From the NCBI GenBank assembly GCA_002697505.1, contig NZWA01000035.1:11686-21327 (forward strand): a stretch of DNA of 9,642 nt. The letters are read 5' to 3'. Shown here one piece after another: positions 1 through 7,770 of this stretch. The notes under the pieces were generated by a model, which was not told the DNA's origin, ran no database searches, and saw only the letters and a program-made list of their open reading frames with translations. Position numbers and translations under genes: made by a program. Source of the DNA: Flavobacteriales bacterium. GTDB taxonomy: Bacteria > Bacteroidota > Bacteroidia > Flavobacteriales > BACL11. How positions within the stretch are numbered: position 1 is the stretch's first letter; each line of letters begins with the position of its first letter.

Positions 1-131
1 ATTTATTTAGTAAAGGAATGTTAAATGCATTGTCAATTAAGTTTTCTCCATCTGATTGCATTGCTTTCTCAAGGAGATATGATATTAATTTAATAGTAAA
101 TTTATTTATAAATCATATTAGTAATGAATGA
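1..131 (+). CDS. 3' end of a probable glycosyltransferase (partial)
   Basis: One forward frame is open from the window edge (codons in phase with base 3) to a TGA at 129-131, giving a 42-residue C-terminal fragment; the other two forward frames close within the first 24 bases. The tail has the look of the last helix of a GT-B glycosyltransferase (family 4-like), with SRRYDINLIVNLFINHI near the end, but this resemblance is weak because the catalytic part lies outside the window. The stop overlaps the start of the following family 2 glycosyltransferase by eight bases (ATGAATGA), which suggests one transcript and coupled translation, as is common in surface-polysaccharide clusters. The family assignment is inference; a C-terminal piece of another sugar-pathway protein is possible. 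Confidence 0.5.
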   Translation, partial: LFSKGMLNALSIKFSPSDCIAFSRRYDINLIVNLFINHISNE

Positions 132-894
132 TGAGTTAAAAATATCTATAATAACAGTTGCTTTTAATAGTGAAAAAACTATTAGAGATACAATTAAAAG
201 TATAGTTAACCAAGATTATAAAAATATAGAATATATAGTGATTGACGGAAACTCCACTGATGATACAAATCAAATAGTAAGAGAGTTTGCTGATAATGTG
301 GATATTCATATTTCTGAAGATGACGAAGGTATTTATGATGCAATGAATAAAGGAATTAAGTCTGCTAGTGGAGATATTATTGGAATATTAAATTCAGATG
401 ATTTTTATCCTAATGCATATGTATTAAGTAACGTAGTAAAATCATTTAATAAACACGAATCTGACGCTGTTTATGGTGATTTGGTATATGTTAATGCTAA
501 AGATACATCAAAAATTCAAAGATATTGGCAGTCCGGCCCTTACACAACTAAAAAATTAAAAAATGGATGGATGTTACCTCATCCTACTTTTTTTGTAAAA
601 ACATCTATCTACAAGCAATTTGGTTTATATAATACTTCATTACATATGGCTGCAGATTATGATATGATTATTAGACTTTTATACAAGTTTAATATTTCTG
701 CAAACTATATTCCCATGATTCTTGTTAAAATGAGAACGGGAGGAGCTAGTAATGCAAGTATTTTTGATAGATTGATAGCTAACAAACAAGATGGGTTAGC
801 TTGGACTAAAAATCATCTGAATAAACCGTATTTTATTAGAATCAAAAAGCCTCTTCAAAAAATAATGCAATTTTTTCAAAAACCTAAAATATAA
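124..894 (+). CDS. Family 2 glycosyltransferase
   Basis: A 256-residue GT-A fold glycosyltransferase of family 2, which transfers a sugar from a nucleotide donor during assembly of a surface polysaccharide or O-antigen on the cytoplasmic face. The N-terminal nucleotide-binding strand is at residues 6-15 (KISIITVAFN), the DGNSTDDT motif at 41-48, and the metal-binding DXD-type motif at 90-93 (NSDD). An acceptor-side acidic motif follows at 176-181 (AADYDM), and RTGGAS at 204-209 is typical of the WcaA-like subgroup. Length is normal for that group and there is no membrane segment. The ATG at 124 gives the complete fold and overlaps the upstream gene by eight bases; no Shine-Dalgarno is visible. 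Donor and acceptor cannot be read from sequence. Confidence 0.9.
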   Translation: MNDELKISIITVAFNSEKTIRDTIKSIVNQDYKNIEYIVIDGNSTDDTNQIVREFADNVDIHISEDDEGIYDAMNKGIKSASGDIIGILNSDDFYPNAYVLSNVVKSFNKHESDAVYGDLVYVNAKDTSKIQRYWQSGPYTTKKLKNGWMLPHPTFFVKTSIYKQFGLYNTSLHMAADYDMIIRLLYKFNISANYIPMILVKMRTGGASNASIFDRLIANKQDGLAWTKNHLNKPYFIRIKKPLQKIMQFFQKPKI

Positions 895-1467
895 TTGAAA
901 GTATTAATTATTGATAATAAAGATTCTTTTACGTTTAACCTGTATCATTATGTTGAACAATTTGCACAAGATGTTGATGTTTACAGAGCAAATTCAATAT
1001 CAATTAAGCAGGTTGGTATATATGATAAAATTATTTTTTCACCTGGTCCTGGATTGCCAGCAGAGCATGAAATAATGTTTGAAATAATTGATACCTATAA
1101 GAAGAATAAATCAATTTTAGGAATTTGTTTAGGGCATCAAGCTATTGCAGAATATTTTGGATGTAGTTTGGTTAATTTAAGCGAAGTAAAACACGGAATC
1201 ACAAGTAAATTAATTATACATGAAAATTCTATTATTTTTAATAATGTTCCCAACAATATAACAATTGGTCATTACCACTCATGGGTTGTATCAAAACAAC
1301 AAATACCTCAACTAATTAAAGTTACATCTGTCAACTCTGACAATTTGATTATGTCTATTGAGCACAGAAAATATGATATTATGGGATTGCAATTTCACCC
1401 AGAATCAATTATGACAGAATATGGACTATTAATGATTAAAAACTGGGTTAATTATAGTCAGGACTAA
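895..1467 (+). CDS. pabA: Aminodeoxychorismate/anthranilate synthase component II (glutamine amidotransferase)
   Basis: A 190-residue class I glutamine amidotransferase that hydrolyses glutamine and passes ammonia to a chorismate-using partner (PabB for folate, or TrpE for tryptophan). The oxyanion region GPG is at 51-53, the nucleophile C78 lies in GICLGHQ, and the triad is completed by H168 and E170 in QFHPES. The GHYHSW stretch at 125-130 and VKHG near 98-101 look more like the PabA-type proteins of Bacteroidota than the TrpG of their trp operons, but the two cannot be separated with certainty and no pabB or trpE is present here. Translation must start at TTG 895, directly after the glycosyltransferase stop, because the first internal methionine is residue 61, beyond the conserved N-terminus. 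The 3' end overlaps lptD on the other strand by 20 bases. Confidence 0.88.
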   Translation: MKVLIIDNKDSFTFNLYHYVEQFAQDVDVYRANSISIKQVGIYDKIIFSPGPGLPAEHEIMFEIIDTYKKNKSILGICLGHQAIAEYFGCSLVNLSEVKHGITSKLIIHENSIIFNNVPNNITIGHYHSWVVSKQQIPQLIKVTSVNSDNLIMSIEHRKYDIMGLQFHPESIMTEYGLLMIKNWVNYSQD

Positions 1468-3904
1468 ACCAGTCTCTTTTTCTTTCATATTTCAAATCTC
1501 TAAGAGATGGTGCTTTCACTTGAATAGTTAGTGTGTAACTTCTTTGAAATCCAAATGGAATGTAGTTGAACATTAATTCCCAGCAATGTAAATCTCGGTA
1601 AATATCTATTGAGGTATAAGTTAAATCTTTTGAATCAAAGTCATATCCAGATCTAAATCCTAATTTCCATTTATCTGTTATTTTAATATTTCCTGAAAAA
1701 TTTAAGCTTTGTGTAGTGTCAGCAAATTTAGCGGAATTGTAACCTTTATTATATATTAAGTTATAGTTGAATCTTAAGTCCCAAGGGATTTCGATAAAAC
1801 TTCTGTTGTCATCGCTATTTTTTGTGTTAAAACTTTTGTCATTGATATTTAGTCCTATGCTAGTATTTAAATTTTTCAGTCTCGCTATTCTGTTATTTTT
1901 ATTAATTTCTAAAATATTAATATTATTATTTTTTTCATTGTTTGTTATATATGGATCATATGTACTAGAAAAGTTAATATCTAAGACTTTTAATATTCTT
2001 GTTCTTGCATTTAAATTTATATTACTAAGGTTTAGTGAATCCTTAAGCAAATTATATGAAGTTGAAATATTTAAACTTTCAAGTATTTTAATTTTTTTTT
2101 CAGATCGACTTGTATCTTTTTTGCTTTTTATTTTCATTTCAAAAACATTATTTATGTTGAGGTTAATGTTTCCCGATTCCCCTTTTGATGGTGAGCCATA
2201 AATTCCATTTTCCATTATTGAATATAAAACTTTGTCACCATCATTATTAATTTGTACCTCCTCATAATAATTATATTTTTCTTTAGAAAAATCTGGTTTA
2301 TAGCTAAATGATAGATTTGGAGTTAAAACATGTCTTATTGCCTTGATTTTTCCTTTTTTAAACTGTACTAAACCATATATTTTTGTATTTAAACTTGATG
2401 AAATATTATATTCATGAGCTCTGGTGAAATTTCTAATTGTATCTGTTATAACACTATTGCCATCCCAATTTTTTTTGATTTGTGAAAAATACCATCTTTC
2501 TGTAAAATTTATGCTTGGACTTAATGTTAAATAATTAAAAATTTTTAATGAAGTATTGATTGGGATTGTGTGCTTTATTCCATTTCTAAATTTAGAAAGA
2601 GATTGGTTTGTAAATAACAATGAGTCAGCAATTGAGATGTCATTTTTTGCGCTCATAGTATATCTTAACCCAATTTTTTCGTACCATAAGTTTTTAGAAA
2701 CTTGTTTCTTAAAAGGAAAAATTCTGTTCATGTTTAATGATATTTCTGGTACTGAAAGATTTATAATTTTACTTTGTGTATTTTGACTATGTCTTAAGTT
2801 TGAAGAAAGATTGAATGGCGTATTAGCCCATTTTTTTCTTAAACTAATATTTGACTGGAATGTATTACTTAAGTAATCATTTGTATTTGATAAATTATTT
2901 CTATGAAAAGTACTTGATCCTGCATTTACGTTTGCTGAAACCTGTAAATTAGGATTTGTCTTGGCGTCCTGGCTATGTTTCCATCTTATAAAAAAGTCTC
3001 TTTTTAAATTATAATCTGGAAATCCTTTTTCACTATTCATCATATTAGCAAAACTCAAATTTAATGATCCACTATAATTGTATCTTTTTTTATAATTAAG
3101 ATTAGTTTTAATGTTCCAGCTTCCTTTTGAATACACATCTCCTTTAAGTGTTAGATCTGCTTTTTCATTAATTGGGAGATAATATCCACCGTTTTTCAAA
3201 AAAAATCCAAGTTCTTGTGATTCTCCATAAGATGGAATTATTAAGCCAGAACTTTGCTTAGTATTATTTGGAAAATAACCAAATGGAAAAATTAATGGTG
3301 TAGGAATACTAAAAAAAGTTAAATATGCAGGTCCAGTGATTATTTTTTCACCAGGAATAACTTTAATTTTATTTGATCGAATAGAATAATGTGGTTTATC
3401 TGCATCACATGTAGTATAATCACCCTTTTTAAAATATAGAACATCATCTTCCATTTTTTTTACAATTTTACCTAAAATATAACCATCACCTTCTTTAGTT
3501 GAAATTTGCTTTACGTAGGATTTTTTTGATTTAAAATTATATGTTATTTCTTTGGCTTTGAAACTACTTTTATTTTCCGTCAATATTGGAAGGCCAATAT
3601 CTTTATCTATAGAATCTTTAATTGAAGTAGCAAAAATTGTGTTTTCAGTCCAATCTATCATTATATAAGCAGCAGTTATAGTTGTATTTTTATATTTAAT
3701 TTTTGCATTTCCATGTAAGTGAACTTTTTTGTTGTTAATATCAATATTTATTGAATCCTCAGCAAATTTTTCAATTTCTGAATCAAGAAAATTATTCCCA
3801 TTTTTGACTTTACTAGTGTCAATATCATTGGCAAACAAAAAATTATTAAATAATCCTGTTAATAAGAAAATGGATATAAATATTTTATGAGCTTGTAAAT
3901 TCAA
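1448..3904 (-). CDS. lptD: LptD-like outer-membrane LPS assembly protein
   Basis: An 818-residue outer-membrane protein of the LptD/OstA family in its Bacteroidota form, which receives LPS from the periplasmic bridge and inserts it in the outer leaflet. A signal peptide is visible at residues 1-25 (hydrophobic core then LFA-ND). An OstA-type beta-jellyroll domain follows at about 48-200, then a conserved barrel entry with PFGYFPNN at 207-214, and a long series of amphipathic strands to the C-terminus ending in the family's DLKYERKRDW region. There are only two cysteines, C166 and C774, one on each side of the barrel. The start is TTG at 3904-3902: no ATG exists upstream before an in-frame stop, and the first internal methionine (82) would remove the signal peptide. 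It diverges from the amidase operon across 42 bases. Slightly short for the family but complete. Confidence 0.9.
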   Translation of the reverse strand: MNLQAHKIFISIFLLTGLFNNFLFANDIDTSKVKNGNNFLDSEIEKFAEDSINIDINNKKVHLHGNAKIKYKNTTITAAYIMIDWTENTIFATSIKDSIDKDIGLPILTENKSSFKAKEITYNFKSKKSYVKQISTKEGDGYILGKIVKKMEDDVLYFKKGDYTTCDADKPHYSIRSNKIKVIPGEKIITGPAYLTFFSIPTPLIFPFGYFPNNTKQSSGLIIPSYGESQELGFFLKNGGYYLPINEKADLTLKGDVYSKGSWNIKTNLNYKKRYNYSGSLNLSFANMMNSEKGFPDYNLKRDFFIRWKHSQDAKTNPNLQVSANVNAGSSTFHRNNLSNTNDYLSNTFQSNISLRKKWANTPFNLSSNLRHSQNTQSKIINLSVPEISLNMNRIFPFKKQVSKNLWYEKIGLRYTMSAKNDISIADSLLFTNQSLSKFRNGIKHTIPINTSLKIFNYLTLSPSINFTERWYFSQIKKNWDGNSVITDTIRNFTRAHEYNISSSLNTKIYGLVQFKKGKIKAIRHVLTPNLSFSYKPDFSKEKYNYYEEVQINNDGDKVLYSIMENGIYGSPSKGESGNINLNINNVFEMKIKSKKDTSRSEKKIKILESLNISTSYNLLKDSLNLSNINLNARTRILKVLDINFSSTYDPYITNNEKNNNINILEINKNNRIARLKNLNTSIGLNINDKSFNTKNSDDNRSFIEIPWDLRFNYNLIYNKGYNSAKFADTTQSLNFSGNIKITDKWKLGFRSGYDFDSKDLTYTSIDIYRDLHCWELMFNYIPFGFQRSYTLTIQVKAPSLRDLKYERKRDWFSPDYN
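1461..1482 (+). terminator. Weak candidate terminator at the pabA/lptD convergent overlap
   Basis: GGACT at 1461-1465 can pair with AGTCT at 1471-1475 (five pairs, one of them G-U) around a five-base loop, followed by a U-rich tract with five T at 1477-1481. It overlaps the pabA stop codon and lies inside the 3' end of lptD. The stem is short, so this is only a candidate for ending the rightward transcript. Confidence 0.22.
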
Positions 3905-3921
3905 TCTTAATATTATATTTG
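3892..3921 (+). promoter_or_regulatory. Bacteroidota-type promoter of the amidase-MCE-Fe-S operon
   Basis: A TATATTTG box at 3914-3921 matches the Bacteroidota -7 consensus TAnnTTTG exactly, and a TTG at 3893-3895 lies 18 bases upstream of it, within the usual -33 spacing. This would place the transcript start near 3928, about 20 bases before the amidase GTG. The -33 element lies within the first codons of lptD on the other strand, so the two promoters of this divergent pair are interleaved. Based on motif match and position only. Confidence 0.6.
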
Positions 3922-3946
3922 TGTTAAATGAAACAGTAGTAATATT

Positions 3947-5098
3947 GTGTCAAAATTAGCTTTTTTATATTTATCTCATATAAACGTAAGATTTATTATT
4001 TTATTAGTGAATCTCATGTTATTTTCATTTGATGTTGTTTCAAATGGATTAAATAATAATAAATTAAAAACTATTGTTATTGATCCGGGACATGGTGGTA
4101 AAGATCCTGGTACTTTGGGAACAAAAAGATATTCTAAGTTTGAAAAAGACATAGCTTTATCAGTTTCATTAAAATTAGGTAATTATATTTCGAATAGTTT
4201 TCCAGATATTAAAGTCATTTACACTAGAAATGAAGATGTTTTTTTAGAACTAAATGAAAGAACTCGAATTGCAAATAAATCTAATGCAGATATTTTTATT
4301 TCAGTTCATTGTGATGGTTTTACCAATTCCAAAGCATATGGAGCTAGTGTGTTTGTTATGGGTATGAGTAAATTAAAAGCTAACTTAGATGTTGCAATGC
4401 GTGAAAACGCAGCTATGTATTTGGAGGATAATTATAAACAAAAATATGATGGTTTTGATCCTAAATCTGCTGAAAGTTACATAGTATTTTCATTAATGCA
4501 AAACACATATCTTGAACAAAGTCTTCAATTGGCAGAATATGTTGAGGAGCAGTTTGCTTATAAAGCAAATAGAAAGAGTAGAGGAGTTAAACAAGCTCCT
4601 TTTTATGTTATTAGTCGAACTAATATGCCCTCGATTCTAGTTGAATGTGGATTTTTAACTAATCCCAAAGAAGAAGATTATTTACAAACTGATCAAGGAC
4701 AAAATCAAATAGCTATGTCCATTTTTGAAGCTGTTAAGAACTATAAACTTAGTTTAGAAAGTTCGTTTTCTTTAAATAATATTATTGATAGTAATGATAT
4801 AAATAATAAAAGCGAAAATAATTTGCAGTTAAATCAGGTTGTTTATAAAGTTCAAATTGCTACAAATCTAACTTCAATTTTTAATGATAAGAAGTTTGCA
4901 GGAATAAAAGTTGAAGAAAAATTAGTTAATGGTATTTATAAGTATTATGTTGGTAGTAATACTGATAAAAGTATTATTGATGAGATAAAAACCGATTTAA
5001 AAAATAATGGATTTAAAGATGCTTTTGTGGTAGCTTTTTACAATGGGAAGAGGATATCTACAAAAGATGCATTAAATTTGCAAAAACAAAATAATTAA
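3947..5098 (+). CDS. N-acetylmuramoyl-L-alanine amidase with C-terminal SPOR-like domain
   Basis: A 383-residue zinc amidase (Amidase_3 family, AmiA/B/C type) that cuts between N-acetylmuramic acid and the stem peptide in the periplasm, normally during cell separation. A hydrophobic N-terminal segment at about 14-31 is a signal peptide or anchor. The catalytic domain runs from about 41 to 268, with the zinc ligands H49 (DPGHGG), E66 (FEKD) and H121 (SVHCDG) and the catalytic E233 (VECGFL) all present. A low-complexity Asn/Ser linker at 272-294 leads to a SPOR-like domain at about 298-372 (VYKVQIA, GIYKYYVG), a fold that binds denuded septal glycan. The GTG at 3947 is the only likely start, because an in-frame TGA lies 18 bases upstream and a later methionine (24) would cut the signal segment. 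It is first in the operon and one base from the MCE gene. Confidence 0.92.
   Translation: MSKLAFLYLSHINVRFIILLVNLMLFSFDVVSNGLNNNKLKTIVIDPGHGGKDPGTLGTKRYSKFEKDIALSVSLKLGNYISNSFPDIKVIYTRNEDVFLELNERTRIANKSNADIFISVHCDGFTNSKAYGASVFVMGMSKLKANLDVAMRENAAMYLEDNYKQKYDGFDPKSAESYIVFSLMQNTYLEQSLQLAEYVEEQFAYKANRKSRGVKQAPFYVISRTNMPSILVECGFLTNPKEEDYLQTDQGQNQIAMSIFEAVKNYKLSLESSFSLNNIIDSNDINNKSENNLQLNQVVYKVQIATNLTSIFNDKKFAGIKVEEKLVNGIYKYYVGSNTDKSIIDEIKTDLKNNGFKDAFVVAFYNGKRISTKDALNLQKQNN
3951..3958 (-). promoter_or_regulatory. Candidate -7 box for lptD
   Basis: Read on the minus strand, bases 3958-3951 are TAATTTTG, which fits TAnnTTTG. It lies 47 bases upstream of the lptD TTG, inside the first codons of the amidase gene. 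No TTG is found at the expected -33 distance, so this may be a chance match in AT-rich DNA. Confidence 0.3.
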
Positions 5099-5099
5099 T

Positions 5100-6038
5100 A
5101 TGAAAAGAGAAGTGAAAGTTGGTATTGTTTCAATAGTTGTTATTTTTATTTTAATTTTAGGAATAAACTATCTAAAAGGGACAAATATTTTTAAAAACAA
5201 TATAACTTTTTATGCTCTCTATCAAAATATTGATGGTCTACAAATTGGAGCTCCTGTTACTGTTAGTGGATTCAAAGTCGGATCTGTTACTGATATTGAT
5301 ATGTTGACCGAATCAAATAATAATTTATTAGTTACTATTAATATTGAAAAAGAGTTAGTTGTCCCAAAAGAATCTATTTTGAAAATAGTTAATCAAGATT
5401 TAATGGGGACAAAGGGAGTTAATTTAATTTTCTCATCCAGTTCAGATAATGCTTCTTCTGGTGACACTTTAAGATCAAGTCTTGAAAGTTCTTTACAAGA
5501 AGAGGTCAATGCTCAAATATTACCATTTAAGAGAAAGGCAGAGGAGTTAATTGTATCCATCGATTCTGTTATGATGATTGTAACCGCAGTTTTAAATAAA
5601 GATGCAAGAAAAGATTTATCTAAGAGTATTGAAAGTTTAGGAGAAACTTTTTCTTTAATGTCTAGTAGCATGAAAAAAGTTGATGGTATAATAGATGCTA
5701 ACGAAGAAAAAATTTCTAATATAATTTTCAATATGGAAAGTATATTAAGTAACATAGAAGAAAGTAATTCCAGTGTCAATAGTATTTTATCAAATATGTC
5801 ATTAATTTCTGATTCGTTATCAAATTCAAATTTAACTTCATTGGTAAATAATTTCAATACTTTAATGACACAGATAAATAGTAAAGAGGGTAGTGCTGGT
5901 TTATTGTTTAATGATGATAAACTATATACTAATTTAGAAAAAACAACAAAAGAACTTTCTGAGCTCATAAAAGATATAAAAGACAATCCCAAAAGATATA
6001 TTAATTTTTCCTTAATAAAGAGGTCAAATAACAACTAA
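5100..6038 (+). CDS. MlaD-like MCE family lipid-transport protein
   Basis: A 312-residue MCE protein, the membrane-anchored periplasmic part of an Mla-type lipid transporter that moves phospholipid between inner and outer membrane. One transmembrane helix lies at about 7-23, followed by the MCE beta-barrel domain at about 35-112 with the signature GLQIGAPVTVSGFKVGSV at 46-63 and DLMGTKGVNL at 100-109. The rest, about 130-300, is mainly helical and Ser/Asn-rich, probably a long coiled or tube-forming region. The permease and ATPase partners (MlaE and MlaF) are not in the window. The ATG is one base after the amidase stop. Being next to the amidase and divergent from lptD fits an envelope-assembly neighbourhood. 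The family is certain; the substrate is inferred from the family. Confidence 0.9.
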   Translation: MKREVKVGIVSIVVIFILILGINYLKGTNIFKNNITFYALYQNIDGLQIGAPVTVSGFKVGSVTDIDMLTESNNNLLVTINIEKELVVPKESILKIVNQDLMGTKGVNLIFSSSSDNASSGDTLRSSLESSLQEEVNAQILPFKRKAEELIVSIDSVMMIVTAVLNKDARKDLSKSIESLGETFSLMSSSMKKVDGIIDANEEKISNIIFNMESILSNIEESNSSVNSILSNMSLISDSLSNSNLTSLVNNFNTLMTQINSKEGSAGLLFNDDKLYTNLEKTTKELSELIKDIKDNPKRYINFSLIKRSNNN

Positions 6039-6039
6039 T

Positions 6040-7353
6040 ATGAGTATATCAAATATTATTTTTCTTGTAGCTTTTATTTCATTAACAACTTTGTTTGTAA
6101 TTAATATCAGAAAAATCATTTTTAATATAAATTTAGGAAGTGATATAAATCGTTCGGATCAAAAATCTAAGAGATGGGGAAATATGATTCGTGTTGCCCT
6201 TGGTCAATCAAAAATGACTAGAAGACCTATTGCGGGTATATTGCACATTTTAATATATGTCGGCTTTGTTATAATTAATATAGAAATAATAGAAATAATT
6301 ATTGATGGAATTTTTGGAACACATAGATTTTTAGCAACAATAATACCATTATCTATTTATAATTTTCTAATAGCCACCTTTGAGATTCTTGCATTTTTAG
6401 TTCTTTTTGCTTGTGTTGTTTTTTGGACTAGAAGAAATGTTGTTAAGTTGAAACGTTTTTGGAGTAAAGAAATGAAAAAGTGGCCTAGAACTGATGCTAA
6501 TCTAATTTTAATTTTTGAAGTTCTTTTGATGGTAGCATTTTTAACTATGAACGCTGCTGATTGTTTGCTTCAAACTAGTGACAGTAAATATATCAAGGCT
6601 GGATCTTTTCCTATTAGTAATTTTATTGTTCCTATGCTTTCTAATTATGATGCTTCCACATTGTGTTTAATTGAAAGGTTTTGTTGGTGGTTTCATATTA
6701 TAGGCATATTGCTGTTTATGAATTATATAGTTATTTCTAAACATTTACATATTTTCTTTGCATTTCCGAGTACATACTACGCAAAATTATCTCCTTTAGG
6801 AAAAATGGATAATTTAGATGCTGTAACTAAAGAAGTTAAACTCATGTTAGATCCTAATGCAGACCCTTTTGCTAATCCATCATCAGATGCAGATTCAGCT
6901 GTTGGAACCTTTGGAGCAAAAGACGCCACTGATTTAAATTGGGTACAACTACTTAATTCCTATAGTTGCACAGAGTGTGGAAGATGTACTTCTGTATGTC
7001 CGGCTAATCAAACAGGCAAGATGTTGTCTCCTAGAAAAATAATGATGGATACAAGAGCAAGAATATCTGAAATAGGATACAATAAAAGAAAAGGAATAAA
7101 GGACGAAAAAACACTTATTAATGACTATATAACACCTGAAGAGTTATGGGCTTGTACATCATGTAATGCATGTACAGATTCTTGTCCAATAGAGCTTGAT
7201 CCTTTGTCAATCATATTAGATATGAGAAGATACTTAGTTATGGAGGAATCCAAGGCACCGAGTGAGTTAAATATGATGTTTACAAATATTGAAAATAATG
7301 GTGCTCCTTGGCAATTTTCAGCTGCAGATAGATTAAACTGGAAAGATGAATAA
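6040..7353 (+). CDS. Membrane-bound (Fe-S) oxidoreductase with two [4Fe-4S] clusters
   Basis: A 437-residue integral membrane protein carrying a cytoplasmic ferredoxin-type domain, of the HdrD/DsrM-like group common in Bacteroidota. Hydrophobic segments are seen at about 3-23, 64-88, 98-129, 154-172 and 214-233. Histidines H69, H219, H235 and H237 in or beside these segments are possible heme b ligands, as in NarI-type subunits; this is inference. The C-terminal half has two CxxCxxCxxxCP sites, C310/C313/C316/C320 and C372/C375/C378/C382, the pattern for two [4Fe-4S] clusters. It most likely passes electrons between a quinone or heme and the CCG-domain protein encoded two genes downstream, which looks like its missing half. 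The ATG is one base after the MCE stop, and the 3' end overlaps the next gene by eight bases. The physiological donor is unknown. Confidence 0.87.
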   Translation: MSISNIIFLVAFISLTTLFVINIRKIIFNINLGSDINRSDQKSKRWGNMIRVALGQSKMTRRPIAGILHILIYVGFVIINIEIIEIIIDGIFGTHRFLATIIPLSIYNFLIATFEILAFLVLFACVVFWTRRNVVKLKRFWSKEMKKWPRTDANLILIFEVLLMVAFLTMNAADCLLQTSDSKYIKAGSFPISNFIVPMLSNYDASTLCLIERFCWWFHIIGILLFMNYIVISKHLHIFFAFPSTYYAKLSPLGKMDNLDAVTKEVKLMLDPNADPFANPSSDADSAVGTFGAKDATDLNWVQLLNSYSCTECGRCTSVCPANQTGKMLSPRKIMMDTRARISEIGYNKRKGIKDEKTLINDYITPEELWACTSCNACTDSCPIELDPLSIILDMRRYLVMEESKAPSELNMMFTNIENNGAPWQFSAADRLNWKDE

Positions 7354-7768
7354 GATAAAGTTGATAAATAAGAAAGTTGACGGTGAATTAATATCACCAG
7401 TTCTACCTAATGATGTAAAAAATTATTTAATTGATATTGATGGAACTATTTGTGATGATATTCCTAATGAAGAACCTGAGAGAATGGCAACTGCAAATTT
7501 GTACCCAGATGCTTTAAAAACATTAAATAAGTGGTATGATCAGGGACACTATATTACATTTTTCACTTCAAGAATAGAAGAGCACAGAAATGTGACAGAA
7601 AAGTGGTTGCAAGAAAACGGTTTTAAATATCATGGGCTACTTATGGGAAAGCCAAGAGGAGGTAATTACCATTGGGTTGATAATCATATAGTTCGAGCAA
7701 CTAGGTTTGACGGAAAGTTTACGGATTTGGTAAGAAAAGATACGTCGATTGAAGTTTTTAAATCATAA
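7346..7768 (+). CDS. HAD-fold phosphatase-like protein
   Basis: A 140-residue protein with the haloacid dehalogenase motifs in order: motif I DIDGT at 30-34 with nucleophile D30 and acid/base D32, motif II FFTSR at 72-76, and a lysine at 102 (MGKPRGG) followed by WVDN at 110-113 whose D112 can serve as the Mg2+ ligand of motif IV. There is no cap insertion large enough to define a substrate, and no signal peptide. Related proteins are sometimes labelled phosphoheptose isomerase, but no SIS domain is present and that label is not supported. The gene overlaps the membrane Fe-S gene by eight bases (ATGAATAA) and ends two bases before the CCG-domain gene, so it is probably co-translated with both. 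A small-molecule phosphatase is likely; the substrate is unknown. Confidence 0.75.
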   Translation: MNKIKLINKKVDGELISPVLPNDVKNYLIDIDGTICDDIPNEEPERMATANLYPDALKTLNKWYDQGHYITFFTSRIEEHRNVTEKWLQENGFKYHGLLMGKPRGGNYHWVDNHIVRATRFDGKFTDLVRKDTSIEVFKS

Positions 7769-7770
7769 AT

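Noticed and set aside
2092..2100. A run of nine T (A9 in the lptD coding strand) as a phase-variation site
   Set aside because: The run simply encodes Glu-Lys-Lys-Ile in a very AT-rich gene. The frame is intact, and on-off switching of a normally essential assembly protein is unlikely.
1767..2201. A 144-codon open frame on the plus strand inside lptD, rich in Leu, Phe and Ile
   Set aside because: It is antisense to a well-supported LptD. The hydrophobic composition comes from reading AT-rich Lys/Asn/Ile codons backwards, and no conserved motif is present.
5513..6034. A 173-codon open frame on the minus strand inside the MCE gene
   Set aside because: It mirrors the Ser/Asn-rich helical tail of the MCE protein, has no recognisable domain, and would begin and end within a well-supported gene.
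7346..7768. Annotation as phosphoheptose isomerase
   Set aside because: The motifs are those of the HAD fold (DIDGT, FFTSR, WVDN); there is no SIS domain, and the protein is too short for a GmhA-type isomerase.
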